From: Corynebacterium sp. J010B-136
GTDB lineage: Bacteria; Actinomycetota; Actinomycetes; Mycobacteriales; Mycobacteriaceae
Length of the DNA: 64,000 bases
Assembly (NCBI RefSeq): GCF_002967075.1
Contig: NZ_PUGE01000005.1
Coordinates: forward strand, 159,714 to 223,713
Direction of reading: 5' to 3'
Of this stretch, positions 17,001 through 25,190 are shown in pieces. The notes under the pieces were generated by a model, which saw only the letters and a program-made list of their open reading frames with translations, was not told where the DNA came from and did not search any database. The position numbers and the translations under genes were made by a program. How positions within the stretch are numbered: position 1 is the stretch's first letter; each line of letters begins with the position of its first letter.

Positions 17001-17435
17001 AGTCAACACGTCGTCATCGTTAAGCTGCGAAACCTGCTCGGCGGAAAGCGAGAGCACAACCTCATCTAAGGAGATAACCGAAAGGCCATCTTCTCCCGCA
17101 CGCACAAACATGCCGCGGTTCGATGCTTCCTCTGACTCCGGTGGAACCGTGCCATAGAGCATGTCCTGGCCCTCGCGGAGCATATCGATAGCAGCGACCG
17201 GAATGGCAGCATCAATTTCTTCCGGGGAGACGGAAATCAGCGGCGCAGTCACCGAATTCAAAGAATCATTCGCTGGCCAGTCAAAAGAAGACTGAGTCTG
17301 CGTAACTGGCAAAAATGGGGTGGCTAAAAACAACACGAAGCCTAAAAGGCCGGTGATGATTGCAGCAAGGCGCAGCCCCTTGGGTGCGCGGCGCGCGCTT
17401 AGCTCAGGTAGCTCGGCGGTGTAGACATCATTCAC
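14046..17435 (-). CDS. embC: arabinosyltransferase EmbC (arabinan polymerisation)
   Basis: An 1129-residue GT-C membrane glycosyltransferase of the Emb family. It extends the arabinan of arabinogalactan using decaprenyl-phosphoryl-arabinose on the outer face of the membrane, and is the ethambutol target. After the first membrane helix there is a periplasmic N-terminal domain (residues about 50-215), then about 12 more helices; the catalytic acidic pair is in NTSDDGFILTMGR near residue 270. The C-terminal third (from about residue 720) is extracytoplasmic and Ser/Asn/Gln-rich before a carbohydrate-binding-like domain. Length fits the family (1050-1150). Lies 11 bases after aftA, same operon. 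One emb gene is the corynebacterial arrangement. Confidence 0.93.
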   Translation of the reverse strand: MNDVYTAELPELSARRAPKGLRLAAIITGLLGFVLFLATPFLPVTQTQSSFDWPANDSLNSVTAPLISVSPEEIDAAIPVAAIDMLREGQDMLYGTVPPESEEASNRGMFVRAGEDGLSVISLDEVVLSLSAEQVSQLNDDDVLTINAVEDGTTVSVGDFTEESEDDLRPQVVGVFTEIEDTPQNLAQLSDAGMNVHVEINSRFTSSPSTIKLVAMIGGGIMMLAALVCIARMDRLDGKKISFMPATWKQVRPLDGVVAAILGFWHIFGANTSDDGFILTMGRVKEHSTYMANYYRWYGVPEAPFGTPYYDLVAFLSNISATSVFMRIPTLIAALLTWFILSREILPRFGPVINDRRVAHWTAAFMFLAFWLPYNNGIRPEPIVAFGVVFTWASFERSIATSRMLPAAIGTIAATLTLTAGPTGLLAVGVFLVSLPALFSIFSRRKESVGGWLPLIASFLAVGTSVIALVFSDQTLATVLESTRVRSAVGPSLNWYDEYVRYTTLFEGSVDGSLTRRFAMFTMLFSLALIIYAFIRDKKVLGTPKGPTQRLLIIMALSMFFLMFTPTKWTHHFGIYAGIAGVIAALGAVVLSQIAMRSTRARTFAVASVVMLMAISLAGWNAWWYVSSFGIPWWDRSVQFMAVEASTVVMVIGLIIIAIGIVQALRHNYRKNHGIEQPQVSTKRWANILSAPLAIACIAIVAFSCLSFAKGYISQSPNYSVGQGNLKALGGNVCQMADSALIETNTNDSFLTPVTGELGDSLINPDEENRGFDPNFIPEDIEPENLNSASVGAIGSNQSGSSDSDQASSSSDPSLGGQSGDSESGSNAQANAENVTDTSSGGIRGTDGVNGSTMHLPFNLDYTKVPVLGSYNSGQRGTSEVTTQWYNLPEQAGENTPVLAVSAAGDIYHHDVNDIEQEGMELTLEYGTLGEGNEVTNTGELELRDVGAAPKWRNLRIALDEIPEEANVVRLVAVDDSTDEDSWLAFTPPRVPELTSLNSQFDSSIPGLLDWSTAFQFPCQRTFDHFAGVTEIPEYRILPDAPAQTSLTDFQSFSGGGAMATAEAVNYSYEIPSYLDGDWARDWGAIQKYELRTNSAGITPDPADINYEEITRTGWWQNSEMKIRKEGED

Positions 17436-17446
17436 GACAAAATACC

Positions 17447-19387
17447 TTAGTTCACTCGAGCGGCGACGACGAAAGGCCCAATCTGCCTAACGTCCCAGAG
17501 ATCGGAATCGTTGAAGACCTCTGGGTCAAACAAAATCGCGTCATAACGGACATTGGGCTGGTTAGGGAAGATATCCACCGCCAGGTGCGCCTTGTAACCA
17601 TCATCGGGCGATTCAATATCGCCGCGGAAGATCATGGCATTGGGCACATCCCACGGGTTGTTTTCTAGCGTGTCGACGAATTCCTGCGGGCTCTGGTCCC
17701 AAGAATTTTCTGCCCACGTAGACATCTCTTCGTTGCGCTGTTTAAACTGCCCCAGCGGATTGGCGTAGTGCGCGGTAAAAGCATTGAAGCCGTAGTACGG
17801 GTAATAGGCCATAAAGAGCTTCTCATCCGTCATTACGACATCAGCGTTGTGGTCTTGGAAGAACTCATCGATCTCGCTGTAGTATCGTGCGGAGTCAGCA
17901 GGGAATTTATCAGCGCGCTCACCGTTGCCGTCGGTATCGGAGTAGGCATTATCAATCGCGGTCTGGTGCTCCGCAGGGATTTCTTGCATGTAAAAAATTC
18001 CTGCCAACGCGGTAATGACTGCGACCACCGCGGCGAGGTATTCGCGGGTGCGATATTGCTCGTAGAGATGAGCAAGACCCAAAACACCAGCGGTAGCCAT
18101 AATCAGCACGACGAGGATTTCTAGGCGGAAACCCAAAAGCGTCGTGCCCAATAGTGGCAGCACCATGGATGCGACAATCCACAGGTACACGCCAATGAGC
18201 GCCCACCCCAGCGTGCGAATGTGGACGTTTTTAACGCGAATGACCAAGTAAACAATGCCGATCAGACACAGCAGGCCAACTATGGACGGTGCCAAAAACG
18301 GCACGGGTATTTCGGTGCCCTCGGCCGGTAGATAGTGCTGGGCAGCAGTTTCGGTGGGGAAGTCCGCGCGCAGAACGGCGAGGAGATAAGGCCCCCATGC
18401 GATTGCGGCAATGGCCAAAGAACCAAATCCAATAACCGCTAGCCGCACAATCGGTTTGAAGGATCGTTCCACAATCGCGGTCACCAGAGCCACGAAAGAC
18501 ACGACCGTGACAGCAATCGCGCCGGTAAATAGTGTGTAGAACGTCGCTGAGATTCCCAGGAATACCAACAGTCCCGCGGTGGCTCCCCAGGAACCGTGGA
18601 AAGCGCGCGAGCACATGATCGCTGCGGCTGGAACACCCAGCGCAATAACAGCGGAGTATGGTTCATCGACAGCTAGCGTCAGCGTCAACGCGGTGGTGGT
18701 CAACGCAATGACCGTGCCCAAAGGCAAAGAACCCGTTAAGCGCTGCCAGACAGGAACCAACAAGCAGCAAGCCATGGCGATAGAAACCAAAGACCACGGC
18801 TGGAATGCTTCCCAACCTTGCAACCCCAAAAGATTGGCCATGCGCCCGCCGAGCCAGAACCAACCCATGGGATAAAAGGTGGGCATGTCAGCATAGTTCA
18901 TATCCGCATAGCCGCCCTCGACGGTCATGCGGGTCAAAAACTGGGTGCGAAAGACCTGGTCAACCTGAATACCGTGCAGCCACAACTTGGAAGCCGACAG
19001 CGGCATCCCCAAACTACAGATGACAATCAGCGCGGGGGATAGATAAGCCACCACGACCGTTAGCCATGCCAGTGGCCCTTTGCTCTGTACACCGCGTTTG
19101 GTCCACAGATACAACAAGCCTGCGACGATTACTACCGTGACCACAATGCCCGCAGTGGATAGACCGCGGGTGACCATCGAGGTATTAAAAGCCGGCAAAG
19201 ATACCTGTTTGAACACAAACCAGGCTATTAACGTAACTAAGCCGCCACCGATGGCCGCTGCAGCCATACCGACTAAGACGCCAAGGAAACTTGTCGTATC
19301 GCGAGTTGCGGGCGTGAGCGAATGGGTATCGCGCACTGGGGTGGAATCGGCAGGCGGGTTGGCCTCCGCTGAATGGGTCACAGTCAT
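17447..19387 (-). CDS. aftA: arabinofuranosyltransferase AftA (primes arabinan on galactan)
   Basis: A 646-residue GT-C membrane protein with about 11-13 helices and an extracytoplasmic C-terminal domain (from about residue 470). AftA adds the first arabinofuranose residue to galactan, using decaprenyl-phosphoryl-arabinose, and so prepares the acceptor for EmbC. The first extracytoplasmic loop (KLWLHGIQVDQVFRTQFLTR) and the following GGYADMNYADMPTFYPMGWF are characteristic of the family. It sits directly upstream of embC and downstream of dprE1-dprE2, the enzymes that make its donor, the same order as in other mycolata. A hairpin at 19426 separates it from dprE2. Confidence 0.92.
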   Translation of the reverse strand: MTVTHSAEANPPADSTPVRDTHSLTPATRDTTSFLGVLVGMAAAAIGGGLVTLIAWFVFKQVSLPAFNTSMVTRGLSTAGIVVTVVIVAGLLYLWTKRGVQSKGPLAWLTVVVAYLSPALIVICSLGMPLSASKLWLHGIQVDQVFRTQFLTRMTVEGGYADMNYADMPTFYPMGWFWLGGRMANLLGLQGWEAFQPWSLVSIAMACCLLVPVWQRLTGSLPLGTVIALTTTALTLTLAVDEPYSAVIALGVPAAAIMCSRAFHGSWGATAGLLVFLGISATFYTLFTGAIAVTVVSFVALVTAIVERSFKPIVRLAVIGFGSLAIAAIAWGPYLLAVLRADFPTETAAQHYLPAEGTEIPVPFLAPSIVGLLCLIGIVYLVIRVKNVHIRTLGWALIGVYLWIVASMVLPLLGTTLLGFRLEILVVLIMATAGVLGLAHLYEQYRTREYLAAVVAVITALAGIFYMQEIPAEHQTAIDNAYSDTDGNGERADKFPADSARYYSEIDEFFQDHNADVVMTDEKLFMAYYPYYGFNAFTAHYANPLGQFKQRNEEMSTWAENSWDQSPQEFVDTLENNPWDVPNAMIFRGDIESPDDGYKAHLAVDIFPNQPNVRYDAILFDPEVFNDSDLWDVRQIGPFVVAARVN

Positions 19388-19425
19388 GGGGTTAGTCTCC
19401 CATACATAGGCGTTATTCCTTGCTA

Positions 19426-19463
19426 AAGGCCGCTTCCATAAATCTAAACGTGGAAGCGGCCTT
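19426..19463. terminator. stem-loop between dprE2 and aftA
   Basis: AAGGCCGCTTCCA pairs perfectly with TGGAAGCGGCCTT (13 base pairs) and is followed by AAAAA on the plus strand. On the minus strand it follows the dprE2 stop, so it is a likely terminator or attenuator splitting dprE1-dprE2 from aftA-embC. Confidence 0.75.
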
Positions 19464-19512
19464 AAAAATCAGAGGTCGAAGAGCATGAAATTATGAAGTC
19501 CGGCTCAAGGTC

Positions 19513-20271
19513 TTAAAACGGCAAACGACGGAAGATCGACTGCGGAATGAACTTGAATGCCAAAGAAACGTACTGGAACAGTGGGTGGACAAAGATGGAA
19601 TCCTTGCCTTCCAACACTGCCTTGACGGTTGCTTCAGCGACCTCATCAACGTTAACGGTCAGCGGTGCTTCACCAGCATCAGCAGACATCTTGGTACGAA
19701 CCTGGCCGGGACGAACAACCAAAACATTGACGCCAGTGCCACGCAGTGCCTCATTGAGGTTGACGTAGAAACCATCGGTGCCGGCCTTGGATGCGCCGTA
19801 GACAAAGTTCGAACGACGCACGCGCATACCAGCAACAGAGCTCATCGCCACGATGGTGCCATGTCCCTGCGCCTTGAACTTCTTGCCCAGCAAGACACCA
19901 ACAGATACAGGTGCGGTGTAGTTGATCTGCGCAGAAGCCACGGCCTTTGCCTGGTCCTGCCACAGTTCTTCCTGGTCACCCAAAGTGCCAAAAGCTACAA
20001 CAGCAACGTCAACATCGCCGCGCTCAAATGCCTTGTCGATGACCTGTGGGTGGGACTCAAAGTCAGTCGCATCGAAGTCAATAACTTCAACGTCTGCACC
20101 CTGCGCCTTCAAAGACTCCACCGCATCAGTAATGCGTGGGGAATCAGCGCGCGCCGCAAGGGATACTTTGGCTGGTCCGTTCTCTAAGAACTCGGAGATA
20201 ATTCCCAGTCCGATTTCGCTGGTGCCGCCGAGCAGCAGCAGGTGTTGTGCTTGTCCAGTTGCGTTAAGCAT
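19513..20271 (-). CDS. dprE2: DprE2, decaprenylphosphoryl-2-keto-ribose reductase
   Basis: A 252-residue short-chain dehydrogenase. It carries out the second half of the epimerisation of decaprenyl-phosphoryl-ribose to decaprenyl-phosphoryl-arabinose by NADH-dependent reduction of the keto intermediate. The Rossmann motif is LLGGTSEIGLG at the N terminus, and the catalytic Ser and YxxxK are in AMSSVAGMR and FVYGASKAG. Start taken at the ATG at 20271, which has AAAGGA just upstream; the 23 residues added by the longer frame are not SDR-like. It follows dprE1 by 13 bases. Confidence 0.92.
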   Translation of the reverse strand: MLNATGQAQHLLLLGGTSEIGLGIISEFLENGPAKVSLAARADSPRITDAVESLKAQGADVEVIDFDATDFESHPQVIDKAFERGDVDVAVVAFGTLGDQEELWQDQAKAVASAQINYTAPVSVGVLLGKKFKAQGHGTIVAMSSVAGMRVRRSNFVYGASKAGTDGFYVNLNEALRGTGVNVLVVRPGQVRTKMSADAGEAPLTVNVDEVAEATVKAVLEGKDSIFVHPLFQYVSLAFKFIPQSIFRRLPF

Positions 20272-20284
20272 GAAGATTCCTTTC

Positions 20285-21700
20285 TTAGCGCAGCTCGAGG
20301 CGGCGTGACATATCGGAGGCGAAGACGCCCGTTGGGTCAATGTTGTTGCGGGTCTTGAGCCAGCCTTCTAGCTCTGGGTACATGGTGTGGAAATTCTCCG
20401 CAGAGGTGCGGGATTCCTTAGCCAAGTACAAACGGCCGCCGAATTCCATGACGCGCTTATCCAAATCATCCAAGAATTCACCCAGACCTGGACGAATAGG
20501 GAAGTCCACGCAGACGTTCCAGCCTGGCATTGGGTAGCTCAATGGCGCCTTGTTACCTGGGCCGAACAGCTTGAACACGTTCAGCGCGGAGTAGTGGCCA
20601 GACTTCTGCATATCGCGGATGATGTCCTTGAAAGGTTCAACAGCGTCCATTGGAACCACGAACTGGTACTGCAAGAAGCCCTTGGAACCGTAGCCACGGT
20701 TCCACTCACCGATGAGGTCGAGTGGCTGGTAGAACTGTGTCAGGTTCTTGACCTGGTTCTTCGCCGGTGCGCCCATGGCGTAGTAGGCCTCACCGATGGC
20801 CATGAGTGAAAGCTTATTCATGGTCCAGGATGGGAAGATATCTGGCACGGTCATCAGCTGCGGTGCGTTGAACTTCAACGGATCGGCAGCGAGTTTCGGT
20901 GCGAATTCTTCTAACTGCTCCAGCGTGGCCAAAGAACCACGGGAGATAGTAGAGCGGCCCAGCTTCGGCTCAGGTGAGATTACGTCGAACCAAGCGGAAG
21001 AATAGGTGTAGTTGTGCTCAGAACCATCAGAGTGTGCAGCAACGGTTTCATCCAGGTTGCTGGTGCGCTCAGTATCCGCGATGAAGTACGCGGTTTCGGT
21101 CTTGGTCATGCGGATCTTCGCGCGCAAGATAATACCGGTTAGACCCATACCGCCGACGGTGGCCCAGAATAGCTCTGCATCTGGGTCATCCTCGCTGCCT
21201 TCGGGCGTCAGGTGCAGCACCCGGCCATCAGCAACCAGCAGTTCCATCGAGGTGACGTGGTCGCCGAAGGAACCTTCGGAGTGGTGGTTCTTGCCGTGAA
21301 TATCTGGACCAATAGCGCCGCCGATGGTGACCTGGCGGGTACCAGGAAGTACCGGAACCCACAGGCCAAACGGCAGGGCAGCCTTCATCAGCTGGTCTAG
21401 GGTGACACCGGCATCAACATCAACGATTGCTGATTCCGGGTCGATGGAGTGAATACGGTTAAGCGACTGCATGTCAATGACAAGGCCGCCGGCATTTTGC
21501 GCTGGGTCGCCGTAGGAACGACCCATGCCGCGGGCGATGACGCCGCGGCGCAGGTGATCTGGCTTATCTGCATTGTCATCGGCGACCATGGCAACGGCCT
21601 GACGGATTTCATCAACGTCGGCGGTTGCCAGCACATGTGCGGTTGTAGGAGCCGTGCGGCCCCAGCCATGTAAAGATTTTACGGTGGTGTGCAATTCCAT
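20285..21700 (-). CDS. dprE1: DprE1, decaprenylphosphoryl-ribose 2-oxidase
   Basis: A 471-residue FAD-dependent oxidase that oxidises the 2'-hydroxyl of decaprenyl-phosphoryl-ribose at the cell envelope. FAD-binding PP motifs are seen in [17 protein letters not shown] and [16 protein letters not shown]. The C-terminal substrate domain has [10 protein letters not shown]; this Cys aligns with Cys387 of the mycobacterial enzyme, the residue modified by benzothiazinones, so the target residue is conserved. Length matches the family (about 460). First gene of dprE1-dprE2; its promoter lies between 21700 and 21808. Confidence 0.94.
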   Translation of the reverse strand: MELHTTVKSLHGWGRTAPTTAHVLATADVDEIRQAVAMVADDNADKPDHLRRGVIARGMGRSYGDPAQNAGGLVIDMQSLNRIHSIDPESAIVDVDAGVTLDQLMKAALPFGLWVPVLPGTRQVTIGGAIGPDIHGKNHHSEGSFGDHVTSMELLVADGRVLHLTPEGSEDDPDAELFWATVGGMGLTGIILRAKIRMTKTETAYFIADTERTSNLDETVAAHSDGSEHNYTYSSAWFDVISPEPKLGRSTISRGSLATLEQLEEFAPKLAADPLKFNAPQLMTVPDIFPSWTMNKLSLMAIGEAYYAMGAPAKNQVKNLTQFYQPLDLIGEWNRGYGSKGFLQYQFVVPMDAVEPFKDIIRDMQKSGHYSALNVFKLFGPGNKAPLSYPMPGWNVCVDFPIRPGLGEFLDDLDKRVMEFGGRLYLAKESRTSAENFHTMYPELEGWLKTRNNIDPTGVFASDMSRRLELR

Positions 21701-21807
21701 AATTTCAAAGCTTACCTAGCTTTAGGGATACAACACCTAACCAACGGGGCTCATTCACCGATTACACAGGTGATTTTCAGTACAAGGATCCGCGATTCGG
21801 ATATTTC

Positions 21808-23373
21808 CTACACATCCTCAGTAGTTTCTTGGTCTGGCCGACCCATGCCAGCACTAGGTTGCGGAGCAGTTTCGCTTAACGATGCCAAACTCGACCTAAT
21901 ACTTTCCGCCACCGTCGTCGCACCCTCGTCACCTGCTTCTTCTGCACGTGTGGCCAGTTCATTGAGCGTTTCTTCGGCATAGCCGCTGGCAATCAGTTGC
22001 TCATATAGCTCGGAATAAGCTTGCTCATACATGGCGTAGAACTCTTCATTGTCCAAGAAGCGTTCCTTGAGGATGCCACTGTCGCTGCCACCGCCTGGGC
22101 CTGCGCCTTCACGTTCATCGCCACCCGGCATTTGGCCACCGCCTGGCATCTCACCGTCCTGCGGCATCTGGGGCATCTCCATTCCCTCAGGCATTTCCAT
22201 GTCATCGGGAAGCGCCGGCATTTCTGATTGGGTGTTTGTGTCGGGCTGCATGCCGCCCATGCCACCACCCATACCGCCGCCTCCGCCCATCATTCCGGAT
22301 AGCGCCATGTTGAGGTCCCACGACAAGACCGTGAATTGCTTCTCGGTCGTGTCGTACCAGAGGTAGTAGTTATTACCGGGGCCATCCATTGCGTCATTAT
22401 TGGATAAGATTTCTTGGGTGGCTAAGTACTTGGCAAAAGACTCGGTATCAACATAATCATCGAGTTCCTCGGCGAATTCCTCATCAGTGGACTCATTGAG
22501 GAACTTCATCAGCGTCATTACCGGCTGCAGGTCATAAGCGCCTTCAGCATTGATCTGTTTAAAGGAATCCTCATAATCTGTTGGATCATCGCCCAGATAA
22601 TCCAGGGATCCACCGGCGCGGGCTTTGTACAATACGCCGCTGCCCAGTTCATCGGCCCACTGTTCATCTGGCGTGTCCACCACGATGCGGGCAGCGCTTT
22701 CGCTTCCGTTTACCGTGACTGAAGTAAAGGTGTAATCCTGGGTCACCTGACCACTCTCGGCGGTGAGTTCCAAAGCGAGCGCTTCATTAATTGCCACATC
22801 GGAACCACTAGCAGCCGGACGCAGGGCAATCTCCGTCATGCCCTGGTAGGCACGGCCTTCTTCATATTCATCAAAGCTAATGAGCCACGGTAATTCCTCC
22901 GGGTTATCTTCAGAAAGCTGCGTCATGCCACCGGGGCCACCACCTTCGCCGCCACCCATGCTGTTTCCACTAAGTGACTGCAAGGTGGAGTTGCCCTTGA
23001 GGCGAAGACCGACATCTTCAATCAAGGTGCCATCGATAGTGATATCGGCACGGATATATTCTTTCTCGCCGTCTTCGCGGAAAGTGCTGAGCATTTCTTC
23101 GTATTCTGCTTGGTCGAAGGTGATGTCAATGGTGTGCGTGGTGGCATCGAAAAGCTCTGCGTCACCGTCGATGTCATTGACGATGACCGTCTCCGAAACT
23201 AGTTCTGAGGTGATGTACGGACGAACCATCGAGGTGCCAAATGCGAGCGCGATGGCTAAGCACACGGCGATTGCTGCAATCAGCAACTTCCAGTGATGCC
23301 GCAAGCGAACCGGCAAACGGTGGCGCAGCGAAGTAGAAGTGTTATTGGTGGGTTGTTCAAGTGAATGCGACAT
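21808..23373 (-). CDS. CotH kinase family membrane protein
   Basis: A 521-residue protein with one N-terminal membrane helix (residues about 28-50) and an extracytoplasmic CotH domain. Family marks: DVGLRLKGNST near residue 120, PWLISFDEYEEG near 165, a Tyr-Lys motif LYKARAGGSLDYLG near 245, NNYYLWYDT near 335 and the metal-binding SWDLNMAL near 350. Spore CotH is an atypical protein kinase; the role of non-spore relatives is unknown. A Met/Gly/Pro-rich insertion (residues about 358-440) interrupts the domain after the SWDLN motif. It begins 2 bases after the DUF4956 gene, third in a VTC-DUF4956-CotH operon. Confidence 0.85.
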   Translation of the reverse strand: MSHSLEQPTNNTSTSLRHRLPVRLRHHWKLLIAAIAVCLAIALAFGTSMVRPYITSELVSETVIVNDIDGDAELFDATTHTIDITFDQAEYEEMLSTFREDGEKEYIRADITIDGTLIEDVGLRLKGNSTLQSLSGNSMGGGEGGGPGGMTQLSEDNPEELPWLISFDEYEEGRAYQGMTEIALRPAASGSDVAINEALALELTAESGQVTQDYTFTSVTVNGSESAARIVVDTPDEQWADELGSGVLYKARAGGSLDYLGDDPTDYEDSFKQINAEGAYDLQPVMTLMKFLNESTDEEFAEELDDYVDTESFAKYLATQEILSNNDAMDGPGNNYYLWYDTTEKQFTVLSWDLNMALSGMMGGGGGMGGGMGGMQPDTNTQSEMPALPDDMEMPEGMEMPQMPQDGEMPGGGQMPGGDEREGAGPGGGSDSGILKERFLDNEEFYAMYEQAYSELYEQLIASGYAEETLNELATRAEEAGDEGATTVAESIRSSLASLSETAPQPSAGMGRPDQETTEDV

Positions 23374-23375
23374 GG

Positions 23376-24062
23376 TTACATATCCGTCTGGTCATAGCCA
23401 GTGAGCACGGTGGCCTTTTGCCCGGCGTTGATTACGCGCAGCTCACTGATGAGATCTGAGGCTTTAACGCCCTTCTTCAACCTTGCGGTGTAGCTGTATT
23501 CCAGCAAGGAGCCGCCGCGAACGCTTTCGGTACTAATGAGTTCGTATTCGGTGGTGTTGCGGATCAGGATGTCGTCAATGATTGGTGCGTAGTCATCGCC
23601 ATCGGCAGGCACCTGCAGCTTGATGACCTGGCGTTGGACATCGAGTGCGAACCAGTTGAAGCGGTGCATAACCACAATGACCGCGCAGATAACAATGGTG
23701 GCGATGACAGCCAAGGAGTAGAAGCGGGTACCGCAGGCCATGCCGATGCCCATGACGAGGAAGATGAAGCCGACGTCGCGGGTTTCTTTGATGGCGTTAC
23801 GGAACCTGACCACTGAGAGCGCGCCGACCAATGCGAAGGCGCGGGCAATATTAGAGCCCACAATCAGCATGATGAGCGTGATGAGCATGCCGAGGATAAT
23901 CAGGGTTTGCACATAGCTTTGGCTGTAGCTGATGTTTTTATGGGTATTGCGATACACCCACGCCACGACCAAGCTGCAGACCAAGGAGAGGGAGAGCGAT
24001 AACAGGACGTCGGCGATGCTGAAAGTGCCGGAGAGGTCAGTGAGACCGAAATCGAGGTTCAT
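23376..24062 (-). CDS. DUF4956 membrane protein
   Basis: A 228-residue protein with about four membrane helices in the first 135 residues, then a cytoplasmic alpha/beta domain of about 90 residues. The conserved region around the last helices (SVVRFRNAIKETRDVGFIF, then MACGTRFYSLA) is the DUF4956 signature; I also see similarity in plan to MgtC-type proteins. No function is established. In many bacteria this gene sits beside a VTC-domain gene and a CotH gene, as here, with gaps of only 14 and 2 bases, so the three products very likely work together. Confidence 0.8.
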   Translation of the reverse strand: MNLDFGLTDLSGTFSIADVLLSLSLSLVCSLVVAWVYRNTHKNISYSQSYVQTLIILGMLITLIMLIVGSNIARAFALVGALSVVRFRNAIKETRDVGFIFLVMGIGMACGTRFYSLAVIATIVICAVIVVMHRFNWFALDVQRQVIKLQVPADGDDYAPIIDDILIRNTTEYELISTESVRGGSLLEYSYTARLKKGVKASDLISELRVINAGQKATVLTGYDQTDM

Positions 24063-24076
24063 GGAAGGTCTTTTTT

Positions 24077-24949
24077 CTAGTTGTGTGCGTTGGAATGAGC
24101 GGAATGAGATTGGGCCGGATTGCCGGGCAGTGTGGTTGGCTCGACGTGTTCTTCCTCTGGTGCGTGGAAAAGCGACCGTGGCGCCAGACCATGGGCTTCG
24201 ATGCTTTGGCAGTATTTGGAGATGCGTTGGACTTGCAAGTCATGGCGGGCGGCCATATCGGTGACCCAATAAGGGGCGCGTTCATTGACTTTGACTTCCA
24301 TCACCGCCAAGTCAGGGCGAATGATAAAGCGGTTTTCTGCTTCGGCTCGCAGGTCAAAGTCGCGATCGCGGCCGCTGACCTTGTGATCTAAGGTCACGCG
24401 CAGTCCTAAGTCAGCGTCGGTTCCCACATACGGTTCGCGGCGGTAGCCGGTCATCGCGGTGGGACGTAGTTGAAGGCGGATGCTTAAATCTAAGACTTCA
24501 TCGATGAAGCTTTGATCCGCGCCGGGGTATTCAATGCGCTGATGGCGGTCGCACAAATCCAGTGCTAGGTGATAAGGCAGCATGACCCGGCGCTTTTGAG
24601 TAACACGATTCACGCGTTGTTTGATTTCGACGGCCACCATGGCATCGGCTGAAATAGGTCCATCGGCACCGCCGGTTTCCCCGTAGCGGCGAATCCGTAG
24701 CTTGCGACGAAACTTCAAGCCTTCGATCTTCTCGCGGTAAAACCTCAGGTTGGCGGTGTCATAGTAAACGCTCCACACCCCGTAGCCAGTTGGTCCCGCG
24801 TACGGGTCCCGAACCATGTGTTGGTTCAGTTCCTCGCGGATAGCCGGAACTTTGTCCTCGGGGACCAAGTACTTCAACTCATAGCGATTAAACGCATGGA
24901 GTTTGCCCGGGGCACGTAGTTTGTGACCAGTTGCGTCATGGTTATTCAT
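24077..24949 (-). CDS. VTC-domain (polyphosphate polymerase-type) protein
   Basis: A 290-residue protein with the VTC triphosphate-tunnel fold. The strands lining the tunnel are recognisable: FNRYELKYLVP at residues about 20-30, VWSVYYDT, the basic GLKFRRKLRIRRYGE near 80, MVAVEIKQRVN near 105, RVTLDHKVSG near 190 and VMEVKVNERAPYW near 225. The basic and acidic residues needed for binding a phosphate chain and metal are present. In yeast the same domain makes polyphosphate from ATP. Here it lacks membrane helices and lies first in the VTC-DUF4956-CotH operon. Whether it makes polyphosphate or another product is not known. Confidence 0.82.
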   Translation of the reverse strand: MNNHDATGHKLRAPGKLHAFNRYELKYLVPEDKVPAIREELNQHMVRDPYAGPTGYGVWSVYYDTANLRFYREKIEGLKFRRKLRIRRYGETGGADGPISADAMVAVEIKQRVNRVTQKRRVMLPYHLALDLCDRHQRIEYPGADQSFIDEVLDLSIRLQLRPTAMTGYRREPYVGTDADLGLRVTLDHKVSGRDRDFDLRAEAENRFIIRPDLAVMEVKVNERAPYWVTDMAARHDLQVQRISKYCQSIEAHGLAPRSLFHAPEEEHVEPTTLPGNPAQSHSAHSNAHN

Positions 24950-25190
24950 GGGTTTACAACAGTCCTTTCTGTGTTGTGCTGCCTGTTAGATACGGCAGTT
25001 TCTTTGGGCACAGATTTATTGTTGTAAAACCGCAAGCGGATTAAATCGCCCCGCAGGAGTATTTTGCGTACTGCATCCGCGGTATATTTCTCTCATCCTG
25101 CTGCGGGACGCGTTATTCGCACTACGGTGACAAAGTAGAAGGAACTTTATAACCGACGCCAAAATGTAGAAGAACAAGGAGAATGGTCGA

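Noticed and set aside
14046..19387. Long plus-strand frames opposite embC and aftA
   Set aside because: They are antisense shadows caused by codon bias; none has a domain or start signal.
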